Positions 8,917 to 17,953 of a DNA stretch of 64,000 nt are shown one piece after another (position 1 is the stretch's first letter; each line of letters starts with the position of its first letter). Both the position numbers and the translations under genes were made by a program. Origin of the DNA: Gulosibacter molinativorax (GTDB lineage Bacteria; Actinomycetota; Actinomycetes; Actinomycetales; Microbacteriaceae). Location of the stretch: assembly GCF_003010915.2 (NCBI RefSeq), contig NZ_CP028426.1, positions 3,038,001 through 3,102,000 of the forward strand, given 5' to 3'. The notes below the pieces were generated by a model. It was not told the origin of the DNA. It did not search any database and was given only the letters and a program-made list of their open reading frames with translations.

Positions 8917-10110
8917 CTAGCCGTACTCGGGCTCGGTCTTGGCATCCTGTTGCGGGATGACCACCTCGTTGATGATCAGCAGGATGGATGCGGTGACGGG
9001 GATCGCGACGAGCGCCCCGAGGAAGCCGAGGAGCGTGCCGCCGACGAGTGCGCCGATGACCACGAGCGAGCCGGGGACGGAGATCGCGCGGTTCATGACC
9101 CGCGGGGTTAGCACGTAGGCCTCGATCTGCATGTAGATCAGGTAGACGATCGCGAAGATGAGCGCTCCGGTGGGATCCGCGAACAGCGCGAGACCGGTGC
9201 CGATCACCCAGAAGGCGACGGTACCGATGAGGGGAATGATCGTGATGAAGAATGCGGCGACCGCCATGAGCGGCGGGAATGGCAGCCCAAGGACGGTGTA
9301 CAGAATTGCGGTGATGACCGCGTTGAAGAACGCGAGGATCACCATGCCCTTGATGTAGGCGCCGACCGAGTCGGTAATGCGCTCGGTGAGGTCGGCCACG
9401 CGCTCGCGGCTATACGCGGGGGTGAGGCGCACGAAGCCGCGCTTCATCGCATCCAACGAGGCGGTGAAGTAGAGCGTCAGGACGAACACGATGATTGCGG
9501 TTGAGGCGCCGCCGATCACTCCTGCGCCAACCTGTAAGACGCCGCCACCGATCGTCGCGAGCGTGCCTGGATTGAGCACGAAATCCTGCACCTGCTGCAC
9601 GAGCGACGTGATGCCGTCGCCGAGGTTCTCGGTGAGCCACGCGTAGGTTGGGGAGTTCATGAAGTCCGCGATGATTTTCGGCAGATCCCGGATGAACGAC
9701 ACGATCTGACCCGCGATCACCGGGGCGAGAAGACCGACGATGAGCAGGAAGACGAGCACTACGGTCGCCGACACGATGACAATGGCCCACTGTCGGGAGG
9801 CTCCCCAGCGCTGAATCATCTTCACGACGGGATCGAGGCCGAGCGCGATGAAGAGCGCGAGGGCCGTCGAGATCAGGATTGATGAGAGATCAGAAATGGC
9901 GAGAGCGAGCAGAATTGCGAGCAGGCCGCCAATGGTGAGGGCGAACCCGGCGGAGAGTGGCCGGGCTACGACCGTTGCGATGAAATTGGTGGGCTTGCGG
10001 CGTGGCAATGGCTCGCGCGACGCCTCGGACGCGGTACGCGTGCCTGCCTCGGCACCTCGTTCGTTGCCGTTGCGCGAATCGGCGGCTGCAGCGCCATTCA
10101 GATCGGTCAT
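8917..10110 (-). CDS. AI-2E family transporter (UPF0118/PerM type)
   Basis: 397 aa integral membrane protein. About 60 polar residues open the chain, then paired hydrophobic segments (about 55-75, 80-100, 115-140), a soluble middle (about 150-200), and C-terminal membrane segments to about 385. The C-terminal block PRVMNRAISVPGSLVVIGAL is typical of the AI-2E/PerM family. Members export small molecules or ions; the substrate here cannot be told. Converges on tRNA-Thr across the shared terminator. Confidence 0.9.
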   Translation of the reverse strand: MTDLNGAAAADSRNGNERGAEAGTRTASEASREPLPRRKPTNFIATVVARPLSAGFALTIGGLLAILLALAISDLSSILISTALALFIALGLDPVVKMIQRWGASRQWAIVIVSATVVLVFLLIVGLLAPVIAGQIVSFIRDLPKIIADFMNSPTYAWLTENLGDGITSLVQQVQDFVLNPGTLATIGGGVLQVGAGVIGGASTAIIVFVLTLYFTASLDAMKRGFVRLTPAYSRERVADLTERITDSVGAYIKGMVILAFFNAVITAILYTVLGLPFPPLMAVAAFFITIIPLIGTVAFWVIGTGLALFADPTGALIFAIVYLIYMQIEAYVLTPRVMNRAISVPGSLVVIGALVGGTLLGFLGALVAIPVTASILLIINEVVIPQQDAKTEPEYG

Positions 10111-10155
10111 GGTCGCGATCCTACTGTGCGCGGCAGCCGCCGAGCCGGGGTTGGG

Positions 10156-11001
10156 TTAGCGGACGATTGCCGTCGGGAGCGAGATCTCCTGAAGCAGCTC
10201 GTGGCTCACCGAGCCGAGGAGGAGTCGGCGGAACGCGCCGCGACCGTGCGAACCGACGACGAGAAGCCGGCCCTTCTTCGCCTGGTCGGCCAGCGCATCC
10301 GCCGGACGACCCTCGACGATGACCTTCTGGATCTCCAGGTCGGGGTACTTCTTCTCGACGTCCTTGAGCGCCTCGGTCAGCTCATCCGCGCAGCTTTCCT
10401 GCATCGCCTTCTGGAAGTCGTCGACGTAGGCAAACGCGTAGCCGTAGCCGTATCCGTATGCGACGTCGCTCTGCCACGAGATCACCGCGATGAGCGGCTC
10501 GCCCGACGCGTGTGCCTCGGCCGCGGCGAAGTCGAGCGCCTTCGCCGAGATGTCGGAGCCGTCGGTGCCGACGACTACGCCACGGCGGTCGGTCACGTCC
10601 ACGGCGGGAACCGCGACGACGGGCGCCTTGCTGACTGCGGCGATGCGAACACTGCCGGGGTTGCGCGAGCCCTTGCCCGAGCCGTCGGTGTCGCTACCGA
10701 TGACGAGGAGGTCGGCGCTCTCCGAGATGAACTCGAAGCTCTCGGGGAGGCTGTGGCTGCGCTGGATCTCGGTTCGGAGCTCGAGGTCGGGCGCGATTTC
10801 GCGGGCGGCCTTGGCGTGGGTCGCGAGGAGGTCGTTTGCCCACGTCTCGACTTCTTCGACGTTGACACCACGGGGTGAGGGATCGATCACGCTGAAGATC
10901 AGGAGTGATCCACCTTCTCGTGCCGCGTACTTAGCGGCCCAGGCAACCGCACTTTCGTCCGCTTGGGAGCCATTGATTCCAACGATGATTCGACCGGCCA
11001 T
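10156..11001 (-). CDS. Universal stress protein, tandem UspA domains
   Basis: 281 aa, two Usp folds. Domain 1 (about 1-140) opens IIVGINGSQADESAVAWA, and domain 2 (about 150-281) has VVVGTDGSDISAKALDFA. The C-terminal nucleotide loop GSHGRGAFRRLLLGSVS fits the ATP-binding G-x2-G-x9-G-S/T pattern. The equivalent loop of domain 1 is GSDTDGSGKGSRNPGSV. The start has GAGGAGG upstream. Tandem ATP-binding Usps are common in Actinobacteria and respond to stress or dormancy. Upstream region (11002-11157) is shared with the divergent MFS gene. Confidence 0.94.
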   Translation of the reverse strand: MAGRIIVGINGSQADESAVAWAAKYAAREGGSLLIFSVIDPSPRGVNVEEVETWANDLLATHAKAAREIAPDLELRTEIQRSHSLPESFEFISESADLLVIGSDTDGSGKGSRNPGSVRIAAVSKAPVVAVPAVDVTDRRGVVVGTDGSDISAKALDFAAAEAHASGEPLIAVISWQSDVAYGYGYGYAFAYVDDFQKAMQESCADELTEALKDVEKKYPDLEIQKVIVEGRPADALADQAKKGRLLVVGSHGRGAFRRLLLGSVSHELLQEISLPTAIVR

Positions 11002-11157
11002 GAGGTCCTCCTCCGTGAGGTTCAGTGTGTGTCGCTACGCCGACGATATTGCCTGGTAGCGGCTTGTTATTTCAGCCTAATAACTCGAACTTGAAAGGTA
11101 ATGTGCGTGAGCGCGCGCTGACGCTTGAACCGTCATCCGGCCAGCCGCGCGACCGAT

Positions 11158-12378
11158 ATGGTTAGCGACGTGACGGAATCGCAAGGACGCGGGAATGGTG
11201 TCGACCGCGGCGGCAGACTGACCTCATTGCAGGGAGCGGTGGCGCTCGCCGCTGCCATGGGCGTCGGCCGCTTTGTCTACACCCCGGCGCTCGGGGCCAT
11301 GACGGCTCAGGGCGCAATCGAGGCGGAGACGGGAGCGCTGCTCGCCTCGGCCAACTATCTCGGTTACCTTCTCGGGGCCCTGATCATGCTCGTCGGGCGG
11401 CGCCTGCAGCAGCCCTGGCCGTTTCGCACGTCGTTCTTGCTGCTCGCGATCACGTTGGCGCTCATGACACTGCCGTCGACCGCCGTCTGGTTCGTGGCGC
11501 GCATCCTGGCCGGACTCGCGAGCGCGTTCATCTTCGTATCGGTGGCCCAGGCCGTCGCGTCGCGGCGCGACGAGGGCGTGGACCCGGGGGTTGTGTACGC
11601 GGGGCTCGGCGCGGGCGTGATGTTTACCGGGGTGGTCGGCGGCATCGCGGGCGAGCAGCCCTGGCAGACCCAGTGGTGGGTCGCGTTCGGCTTCCTCATC
11701 CTTGCGCTGGCTGCCACGTGGCGCTTCAATCCGGCGCCGAAGCCCGTCCTGCGCGTTGCCGAGCCCTCGACCGAAAGTGGCGGGCACGAGCTGGACACGT
11801 CGAGGCTCGAGCCGAAGCGCCCGCGGCTGCGCGCATCCTGGCTGCTCTTGCTCTGGAGCTACGGCCTGCTGGGAGCCGGGTACATCATCCTCGGCACCTT
11901 CCTCGTCGTGCAGGTGGATGAGGAGATCGGCGGGGGACTCGGGCCATGGTTCTGGGCGGTGACCGGGCTCGTCGCGGCTCCCTCAACGGTGATCTGGCGG
12001 AAGATCGCGGACCGCGTGACGCCCTCGCTCGCGTTCGGGCTCACCCTCGTGCTGCAGGTGCTCGCGGGCCTACTGCCGGTGCTCGTCGGCGGAATCGTTG
12101 CCACAGTGATCGCCGCGGCGCTGTTCGGCTTCACGTTTATCGCGGCGGTCATGCTCGCGACCGGGATGATCAACCTCGGCGTCAAGGGCGAGCCGGCCAA
12201 GCTCACGGCGCTCTACAGCGCACTGCAGCTCGCGGGCCCGCTTGCGGTGATGCCGATCATCGGCTCAGGATACTCGGGGGCGTTCCTCGTCTCGGCGGCC
12301 ATCAACGGCGTCGCGATGCTGCTCGCATTCGGCCTCGCGTGGCTGCAGCGTGGCACCGGGCGCGCCGCCGCGAAGTGA
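11158..12378 (+). CDS. MFS transporter, YbfB/YjiJ family
   Basis: About 406 aa with some 12 hydrophobic segments in two halves around a charged loop (about 195-235). The N-terminal block LAAAMGVGRFVYTPALGAM is the family signature (G-R-F-x-Y-T-P). An ATG at 11158 or the in-frame GTG at 11170 are both possible starts; a TTG at 11125 would give a longer N-terminus. No strong ribosome site decides between them. Substrate unknown. Divergent from the universal stress gene. Confidence 0.85.
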   Translation: MVSDVTESQGRGNGVDRGGRLTSLQGAVALAAAMGVGRFVYTPALGAMTAQGAIEAETGALLASANYLGYLLGALIMLVGRRLQQPWPFRTSFLLLAITLALMTLPSTAVWFVARILAGLASAFIFVSVAQAVASRRDEGVDPGVVYAGLGAGVMFTGVVGGIAGEQPWQTQWWVAFGFLILALAATWRFNPAPKPVLRVAEPSTESGGHELDTSRLEPKRPRLRASWLLLLWSYGLLGAGYIILGTFLVVQVDEEIGGGLGPWFWAVTGLVAAPSTVIWRKIADRVTPSLAFGLTLVLQVLAGLLPVLVGGIVATVIAAALFGFTFIAAVMLATGMINLGVKGEPAKLTALYSALQLAGPLAVMPIIGSGYSGAFLVSAAINGVAMLLAFGLAWLQRGTGRAAAK

Positions 12379-12451
12379 GCTTGTCGGTGGCGAGACGTAA
12401 GCTTGGCGCCGTAAGAATTCTCGATTCGTGGGCGCTGCCCGGGGGAGTGTT

Positions 12452-13912
12452 GTGGGACGACGCGGGCGTGAGCGTGGCGGTGTCGACGGGCGGCAAGCGT
12501 CGCGAGACGCTGCGCCGACCTCGCGTCGCGCTGCGCGCCAGGCCGCTCGCGCGGGCCGCGGCGGCGTGGCCACCACGCTCCTCAGCATCCTGCTGACCCT
12601 CGTGCTGGCGGTCGCCGCTGGTGCCGGTGGCGCCGCGTTGGCAACCCACTGGTTCCCGCTTGCGTCGGCCGATGCGGCTCAGCCCCATTCGGCCCAGCTG
12701 CTGTCGGCGGCGACGCAGCCGCAGCAGGCGCTCAGCGCACCCGTGCGCACCTGCTCGATCCGCCCGGAGACCGAGGCCCCGGCGGCGCTCGACTTCCACG
12801 GCCTCATCGTGGATGCGCAGACCGGCGAAGTCCTGTTCGAAGAGAATCCGGAGGGCACGCATCCGACGGCCTCGGTCATGAAGCTCGTCACGAGTACGAG
12901 CGCGCTGGTTACGCTCGGGCCCGACTATCGCATCCCCACCCGCGTCTACCCGGGCAACGTGCCCGGGAGCGTCGTGATCGTGGGCGGCGGGGACGTCACG
13001 CTGAAGTCTTCCGCGACGAGCTATTACGAGGGCGCGACCGCGTCGCTGGCCGAGCTTGCCGCCGCGGTCGAGGCCGCGGGCGGGGCGACCTCGGTGGGCT
13101 ACGACACCTCGGTGTTCGGCGGCGACCCGTGGCACCCAACATGGGAGCAGAAGGAACGCACGGACGGGTATATCTCGCCGATCACCGCGCTCATGACCGA
13201 CGCCGGCCGCACCGACCCAAACAATATGTATTCGCCCCGCACGACCAGCCCGGCACAAGATGCTGCGGCCGATTTCGCGAGTGCGGTCGGCGCGCCGCTC
13301 GACGACGCGGTCTTCGTCGAGCCCGGCTCAGAACCGATCGCTGAGGTCTGGTCGCAGCCGGTTTCGGAGCTCGTCGAGTACGTGCTCGTCGATAGCGACA
13401 ACGTCGTGGCCGAGGCACTCGCGCGCCTCGTGGCGATCGAACGCGGCACCGGCAACACGTTCGAGGCGGTGGATGCGGCGGCCGACGCCTCGCTCGAGGA
13501 ACTCGGTTTGGACGCCTCGACCTTCGTGGGCGCCGACGGCTCGGGGATGTCGCGCGACAATCGCGCGAGCGCATCCCTCATCGTCTCGCTGGTGGAGGCG
13601 ATACACACCGACACGGACGGGCTCGGCTTCCTCATCGACTTCCTGCCCGAGAACTCCCTTACCGGCACGCTCAAGGACCGTCTCGGGACGGTTCCCGCAG
13701 GCGCGATCAAGGCGAAGACAGGCTGGATCGACCAGGTCTTTGCCCTCGCCGGAACGATGACCGCCGAGGACGGTACCGAGTTGATCTTTGCCATCTTCGT
13801 GCCGGTCGAGAATCCGGATGGTTCGCAGATCACCGGGCTCGGCAACCGCAACGCGCTTGATGCGATTGCCGCGGCCACGTGGTCGTGCGGGGCGACGCTG
13901 TCGAATTACTGA
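12452..13912 (+). CDS. dacB: D-alanyl-D-alanine carboxypeptidase/endopeptidase (PBP4 type)
   Basis: About 486 aa. Removes terminal D-Ala or cuts cross-links in peptidoglycan outside the membrane. GTG at 12452 chosen because GGGGGAG lies 6 bases upstream. A basic cytosolic stretch, then one membrane segment (about 42-65). Penicillin-binding motifs: SVMK (Ser about 141, Lys 144), SDN in LVDSDNVVAEA, and KTG in IKAKTGWID. The order and spacing fit the S13 peptidase (PBP4) family, including the large insertion between SxxK and SxN. Confidence 0.93.
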   Translation: MGRRGRERGGVDGRQASRDAAPTSRRAARQAARAGRGGVATTLLSILLTLVLAVAAGAGGAALATHWFPLASADAAQPHSAQLLSAATQPQQALSAPVRTCSIRPETEAPAALDFHGLIVDAQTGEVLFEENPEGTHPTASVMKLVTSTSALVTLGPDYRIPTRVYPGNVPGSVVIVGGGDVTLKSSATSYYEGATASLAELAAAVEAAGGATSVGYDTSVFGGDPWHPTWEQKERTDGYISPITALMTDAGRTDPNNMYSPRTTSPAQDAAADFASAVGAPLDDAVFVEPGSEPIAEVWSQPVSELVEYVLVDSDNVVAEALARLVAIERGTGNTFEAVDAAADASLEELGLDASTFVGADGSGMSRDNRASASLIVSLVEAIHTDTDGLGFLIDFLPENSLTGTLKDRLGTVPAGAIKAKTGWIDQVFALAGTMTAEDGTELIFAIFVPVENPDGSQITGLGNRNALDAIAAATWSCGATLSNY

Positions 13913-13935
13913 GCCTCGTCATAGACAATGGGGAG

Positions 13936-14508
13936 ATGGCACGAGCACTCCTGATTGTTGACGTACAGAATGATTTCACCGAAGGCGGCGCGCTCGGGAC
14001 CGAGGGCGGTGCCCAGGTCGCGCGCGATATCACCACGCACCTTCGCGAGCACGCTGGCGAATACTCGGTTGTGCTCGCGTCCCGCGACTGGCACGACGCC
14101 GATAACGACAACGGCGGCCACTTCGCCGCTGAGCCCGACTACGTCGACACGTGGCCGCGGCACTGTATCGCTGGGACTCCTGGAGCCGACTTCCACCCCG
14201 ACCTCGACACCTCGTTCATCGACGTCGAGGTGCGCAAGGGCCAAGGTGCGCCGCACTACTCGGCGTTCCAGGGCGTGACGGATGCGGGCCAGAACCTGAT
14301 CGACGTGCTCGCGTCGCGCGATGTCGAGGACCTCGACATCGTCGGAATCGCGACCGACCACTGCGTGCGTGCGTCGGCGCTCGACGCGCTCGAGGCGGGC
14401 GTGCAGGTGCGCGTCCTCGACGGCCTCACCTCGGCGGTGGGCAAGGAATCACGTGCCGCGGCGCTCGCGGAAATTCGCGCCGCCGGTGGGGAAGTGGTCG
14501 ACCGATGA
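13936..14508 (+). CDS. pncA: Nicotinamidase (isochorismatase superfamily)
   Basis: 190 aa. Converts nicotinamide to nicotinate for NAD recycling. ATG at 13936 has GGGGAG upstream. Opens ALLIVDVQNDFTEGGAL with the catalytic Asp; metal ligands are expected in ASRDWHDAD; catalytic Lys is in VEVRKGQ and the nucleophile Cys in ATDHCVRASALDA. These are the Asp-Lys-Cys triad positions of PncA. Its stop overlaps the start of moaE (ATGA). Confidence 0.93.
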   Translation: MARALLIVDVQNDFTEGGALGTEGGAQVARDITTHLREHAGEYSVVLASRDWHDADNDNGGHFAAEPDYVDTWPRHCIAGTPGADFHPDLDTSFIDVEVRKGQGAPHYSAFQGVTDAGQNLIDVLASRDVEDLDIVGIATDHCVRASALDALEAGVQVRVLDGLTSAVGKESRAAALAEIRAAGGEVVDR

Positions 14509-14924
14509 CCGTCCGCATCGCGGCGCTTTCCGAGCAGCCGCTCGACTTCGCGAGCCATGCCGCGGCCGTGAGCGGTGAGATGAACGGCGCCGTCGCATCC
14601 TTCACAGGGCTCGTGCGCAACCACGACCCCGGTGCGAGCGGCGAGGTAAACCAGCTCGACTACTCCGCGCATCCCGACGCCGAGGCGAAGCTGCGCGAGA
14701 TCGCCGCGTCGCTGGATGCGCCGGGTCTCGAGATTGCGGTCAGCCACCGCACCGGGACGCTCGCGGTCGGAGATATCGCGATCGTCGCGTGCGTCGGCTC
14801 GGCCCACCGCGCGGAGGCGTTCGACGTGTGCCGCGAGCTCGTCGAGACGGTCAAGCGGGAGCTGCCCGTCTGGAAGCGGCAGCACACCGTCGACGGCGCG
14901 ACGAACTGGGTCGGGATCGTCTAG
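14505..14924 (+). CDS. moaE: Molybdopterin synthase catalytic subunit
   Basis: 139 aa. Adds the dithiolene sulphurs to precursor Z using thiocarboxylated MoaD. Core motifs: GAVASFTGLVRNH, LDYSAHPDAEAKL, ISHRTG-like AVSHRTGTLAVGD, and the C-terminal ELPVWKRQHTVDG with the active-site lysines. The start overlaps the pncA stop. It is convergent with moaA, and the partner moaD lies 2 kb away on the other strand, so the Moco genes are split between strands. Confidence 0.95.
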   Translation: MTVRIAALSEQPLDFASHAAAVSGEMNGAVASFTGLVRNHDPGASGEVNQLDYSAHPDAEAKLREIAASLDAPGLEIAVSHRTGTLAVGDIAIVACVGSAHRAEAFDVCRELVETVKRELPVWKRQHTVDGATNWVGIV

Positions 14925-15046
14925 CGCGCGGTTGGGCTGGTGGGTCGTGGCGCGCGGCTCGTACGTCGAGACTGTCTCGCTGCCGACTCGCCGTTGGCCA
15001 GCCAATCGCGCGTGCGCGGTCTAGACGCTCGGGCGCACGCCGCCGG

Positions 15047-16141
15047 CTAGCCGCCGATATATGACATCTCGATGTGCTTGCGCGTCGGCTTACCGCCATC
15101 GAGGAGCCCTGAGCGCAGCTCGGAGTAGCGGTCGTCTCGACGCTGCCAAACCCCGCAGAGCGCATCCTTCAGCTGTTCGTCGCTGGCGCCGTCACGGAGC
15201 AGCGCGCGGAGGTCGTAACCGGATTCCGCGAAGAGGCACGTGTAGAGCTTGCCCTCGGCGGAGATGCGCGCACGCGTGCACGTGCCGCAGAACGCGCGGG
15301 TGACGCTCGAGATGACGCCGATCTCGCCCTCGCCGTCCTCGTACGCCCAGCGCTGCGCGGTCTCGCCCATGCTGTTCGGTTCGAGCGGGCGAAGCGGATG
15401 CTCACGGCCGATGATGTCGACAACCTCGGCGGAGGGCACGACCTCGTCGAGCACCCAGCCGTTCGAGGCGCCGACGTCCATGTACTCGATGAAGCGGAGG
15501 ATGTTGCCCGTGCCACGGAAGTGGCGGGCCAGCGGCAGGATCTCATCGACCGTGTCGCGCTTGACGACCGTGTTGATCTTGATCGGGCCGAGCCCCGCAT
15601 CCTGTGCCGCGGCGATGCCGTCGAGGACGCGCGCCACGGGGAAGCGGACGTCGTTCATTGCCTGGAACTTTGCGTCGTCGAGCGAATCGAGGGAGACGGT
15701 GACGCGGTCGAGCCCGGCCTCCTTGAGCGCCTGGGCCTTGACAGGGAGGGCCGAGCCGTTCGTCGTGAGCGCGATGTCGGGCTTTCTGCCATCGAGCGCG
15801 CGGAGCTCGGCGAGCTGGGCGATGAGGTCCTCGATGCCGCGGCGCAACAGTGGCTCGCCGCCGGTGAGGCGCAGTTTCGTGACGCCGAAGCTGAGCGCGG
15901 TGCGTGCGACCTTCGTGATTTCCTCGAAAGTGAGCAGTTCGCTGCGCTCCATGAACTGATAGTCGCGGCCGAAGATTTCCTTCGGCATGCAGTACACGCA
16001 GCGGAAATTGCAGCGATCGGTGACCGAGATGCGGAGGTCTCGCAGCGCTCGACCGCGGCGGTCTTCGAGGCCGGTCGAGGGGAGTCGCTGCGCTGCGGTG
16101 GTGTTCGAGGCCGCTCCCCGTGTGGTGCTTGGGGTATTCAT
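15047..16141 (-). CDS. moaA: GTP 3',8-cyclase (radical SAM)
   Basis: 364 aa. First step of molybdenum-cofactor synthesis. The N-terminal radical-SAM cluster motif is in [12 protein letters not shown] (C-x3-C-x2-C), followed by LTGGEPLLR. The C-terminal second cluster is [10 protein letters not shown] ... CLF (C-x2-C-x13-C). It ends in Gly-Gly, which is essential in the family. The ATG at 16141 has AGGGAAGG about 8 bases upstream and gives the normal length; an in-frame start at 16204 would add 21 residues without support. Confidence 0.96.
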   Translation of the reverse strand: MNTPSTTRGAASNTTAAQRLPSTGLEDRRGRALRDLRISVTDRCNFRCVYCMPKEIFGRDYQFMERSELLTFEEITKVARTALSFGVTKLRLTGGEPLLRRGIEDLIAQLAELRALDGRKPDIALTTNGSALPVKAQALKEAGLDRVTVSLDSLDDAKFQAMNDVRFPVARVLDGIAAAQDAGLGPIKINTVVKRDTVDEILPLARHFRGTGNILRFIEYMDVGASNGWVLDEVVPSAEVVDIIGREHPLRPLEPNSMGETAQRWAYEDGEGEIGVISSVTRAFCGTCTRARISAEGKLYTCLFAESGYDLRALLRDGASDEQLKDALCGVWQRRDDRYSELRSGLLDGGKPTRKHIEMSYIGG

Positions 16142-16213
16142 GGGAACCTTCCCTAGACCGCCCACCCTAGCAGTCGGGCGGCGATTCGCGGAGTTCTCCG
16201 ACACCCGGTCCCG

Positions 16214-16549
16214 CTAAATTCCAATGAGTCGATTTGCAGCAAGTCGATTCAGCGATACGCGCTGTTCAGCTGCATCGATTGCCAGCTGTCGGTGCGCTTC
16301 CGGCGTGATTCTGACCATGAACTTGCCGGAATACGAACGATCAGCGATTGCCGCGGGCGGGGTCTCTCCGCTGGCAGTCATATCTGCCAAAACTTCGGCG
16401 GTGAGCTTGCGAATTCCTGCAAACGCATCTTCTTGGTTTTCGGCAAGCCACGAGAGCGAGGGAAGCTCAGCGACGGTGCCAACGAATTCTTGATCTTCGG
16501 CCGACCAGCGAACGCGGTACGTGTAGTGGTCGGCGGAGGGCGAGGTCAT
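16214..16549 (-). CDS. hicB: HicB-type antitoxin
   Basis: 111 aa. The N-terminal part (about 8-60: YTYRVRWSAEDQEFVGTVAE ... AFAGIRKL) is the partial RNase-H-like HicB fold that caps the toxin. The C-terminal part (about 72-111: GKFMVRITPEAHRQLAIDAA ... SLNRLAANRL) looks like a ribbon-helix-helix DNA-binding domain, so it should repress its own operon. Its start overlaps the hicA stop (ATGA). Codon use is less GC-rich than the Moco genes on both sides, suggesting insertion. Confidence 0.88.
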   Translation of the reverse strand: MTSPSADHYTYRVRWSAEDQEFVGTVAELPSLSWLAENQEDAFAGIRKLTAEVLADMTASGETPPAAIADRSYSGKFMVRITPEAHRQLAIDAAEQRVSLNRLAANRLIGI

Positions 16550-16797
16550 GACTGGTCTCCTTCCAGTTTCTCGAGCGCTGCCAGGACTTGGCGAACTTGG
16601 TAGGGCTTGGCCTTCCCGCGACTATCTTGAATGTTTACTCGAGGGTCACCGCTCCATGGCATCTTGTAGACACGGTGTGATGTTCCTCGTTGGCGGGGTT
16701 CACCAAAGTAGTAGTCGCAGACTTGGGCGAGGTCGTTGAAACGTACGCCATTCGAATTTTCGCGGATTCGTTTGAATAGTTTCTCGATACTCGCCAA
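16546..16797 (-). CDS. hicA: HicA-type mRNA interferase toxin
   Basis: 83 aa. Small double-stranded-RNA-binding-fold toxin that cleaves mRNA. The active-site block is RGTSHRVYKMPW (the family G-S/T-S-H with catalytic His), followed by KPYQVRQVLAALEKLE, the usual C-terminal helix. Toxin first, antitoxin second is the normal hicAB order. TTG at 16797 is the likely start, only 7 bp from the palindrome at 16805-16824, so translation initiation or a nearly leaderless mRNA may be controlled there. Confidence 0.88.
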   Translation of the reverse strand: MASIEKLFKRIRENSNGVRFNDLAQVCDYYFGEPRQRGTSHRVYKMPWSGDPRVNIQDSRGKAKPYQVRQVLAALEKLEGDQS

Positions 16798-16804
16798 AAG
16801 GAAG

Positions 16805-16824
16805 TAGTATCATTATTGATACTA
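16805..16824. promoter_or_regulatory. hicAB operator palindrome
   Basis: Perfect 8-bp arms TAGTATCA and TGATACTA around TTAT, in an AT-rich island directly ahead of hicA. A dimeric ribbon-helix-helix repressor such as the HicB C-terminus would bind such a site. It probably overlaps the -10 region. Confidence 0.7.
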
Positions 16825-16864
16825 AATTTAACAGTGCTTCGGTTGGAACGAAGGGATCAAACGG

Positions 16865-17095
16865 CTAGCCTCCCGCGAAGGGCGGGAGGATGTCGACGCG
16901 GCCCGCGGTGAGGGGGCCGGAGCTGATCTTCTTGCCGTCGGCGAGGAGCGAGCATTGGGCGAGGATGCGCTCGAACTCCGGGCCGAAGCGCATTGCGAGG
17001 TGCTCCCGGAGGCCCTCGACTGAGTCTGCCTCGACCTCGATCGACTCGACGCCAGCGGCGTCCGCGGCGGCGGCGAATAGCCTGACCTCACGCAT
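16865..17095 (-). CDS. moaD: MoaD/ThiS-family sulphur carrier
   Basis: 76 aa ubiquitin-like protein ending LPPFAGG. The terminal Gly-Gly is adenylated and thiocarboxylated, then feeds sulphur to MoaE. ATG at 17095 gives the normal MoaD size and opens MREVRLFAAAADAAG. It overlaps the end of the DUF6457 gene by 8 bases. It is separated from moaA by hicAB. Confidence 0.92.
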   Translation of the reverse strand: MREVRLFAAAADAAGVESIEVEADSVEGLREHLAMRFGPEFERILAQCSLLADGKKISSGPLTAGRVDILPPFAGG

Positions 17096-17417
17096 CCAGG
17101 CCTCCTTCCGCATCCGCGCCACCGTCTGCATCCGCGCTGCCAGCCGCAATCGACTCACGCTCCGACGCCCACTCGCGTACGAGTTCGCGCAACCGCGCGT
17201 CACCTTCCTCGTTCGTCAGGAGTCCGCGACCGACCGCGAGCCCGAGCAGATAGGACGACACCGGCGCCGCCGGGCGGACGACGCCGTGGGCGACGATGCC
17301 GGTCATGCCGAGCAGGTCATTCAGCGGCACTTCGGCCGGGTCGAGGCCGAGCCGGGGCGCGGCGAACTCGACCCACTCGGACAGGCCCTCTGGCAGGCCG
17401 CGATCCTGTGCGGTCAC
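17088..17417 (-). CDS. DUF6457-type protein of the Moco cluster
   Basis: 109 aa. I recognise the layout of DUF6457 proteins from actinobacterial molybdopterin loci: LSEWVEFAAPRLGLDPAEV, then DLLGMTGIVAHGVVRPAAPV, a short hydrophobic helix, and an acidic tail. GTG at 17417, just after the moaC stop. Function unknown. Its fixed position between moaC and moaD suggests an accessory role in cofactor maturation. Confidence 0.7.
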   Translation of the reverse strand: MTAQDRGLPEGLSEWVEFAAPRLGLDPAEVPLNDLLGMTGIVAHGVVRPAAPVSSYLLGLAVGRGLLTNEEGDARLRELVREWASERESIAAGSADADGGADAEGGLDA

Positions 17418-17419
17418 AG

Positions 17420-17953
17420 TTAGTCCTCGACCGGGTCGTGCTGAATCACGGGGATGGCGCCGGTGAAGGGCGCGGTGTTGTCGCCGGGACGACGCCACAT
17501 GCCGGACTTCCCTCCGGTCTTCTCGACGAGCTCGATGCGCTCGATCGACACACCCTTGTCGATGCCCTTGACCATGTCAACGATCGACAGCGCCGCGACC
17601 GAAACCGCGGTGAGCGCCTCCATCTCGACGCCGGTGCGGTCCGCGGTGCGGATGGTCGCGCGCAGTGAGACACCGTCATCGAGCAGCATGACATCGACCT
17701 GGGCGCCGTGCACGCCGATCACGTGCGCGAGGGGGAGCAGCTCGGGTGTCTTCTTGGCCGCCGCGATCCCCGCGATGCGCGCGGTCGCGAACACGTCGCC
17801 CTTGGGCACGCTCTGGTCTGCGAGCGCGCGGACGATCTCGGGGGAGCAGCGCACGAACCCGCGGGCGGTGGCGCTGCGAACGGTCGGGACCTTGTCGGTG
17901 ACATCGACCATCCGGACTCGGCCGGCGCGATCGAGGTGCGTGAAATCGTTCAT
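17420..17953 (-). CDS. moaC: Cyclic pyranopterin monophosphate synthase
   Basis: 177 aa. Acts with MoaA to make precursor Z. Family motifs: GRVRMVDVTDKVPTVRSATA, KGDVFATARIAGIAAAKKT, LLPLAHVIGVHGAQVD, GVEMEALTAVSVAALSIVDM with catalytic acidic and Lys residues (DMVKGIDKG), and the closing EKTGGKSG. ATG at 17953 overlaps the moeA stop by four bases. Full length with no missing motif; the usual pattern PLCHP is here PLAHV, so the common cysteine is absent. Confidence 0.95.
   Translation of the reverse strand: MNDFTHLDRAGRVRMVDVTDKVPTVRSATARGFVRCSPEIVRALADQSVPKGDVFATARIAGIAAAKKTPELLPLAHVIGVHGAQVDVMLLDDGVSLRATIRTADRTGVEMEALTAVSVAALSIVDMVKGIDKGVSIERIELVEKTGGKSGMWRRPGDNTAPFTGAIPVIQHDPVED

Noticed and set aside
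14925..15046. Moco riboswitch or terminator between moaE and moaA
   Set aside because: The genes converge here; I could not draw a convincing conserved fold, and a riboswitch would be expected upstream of moaA instead.
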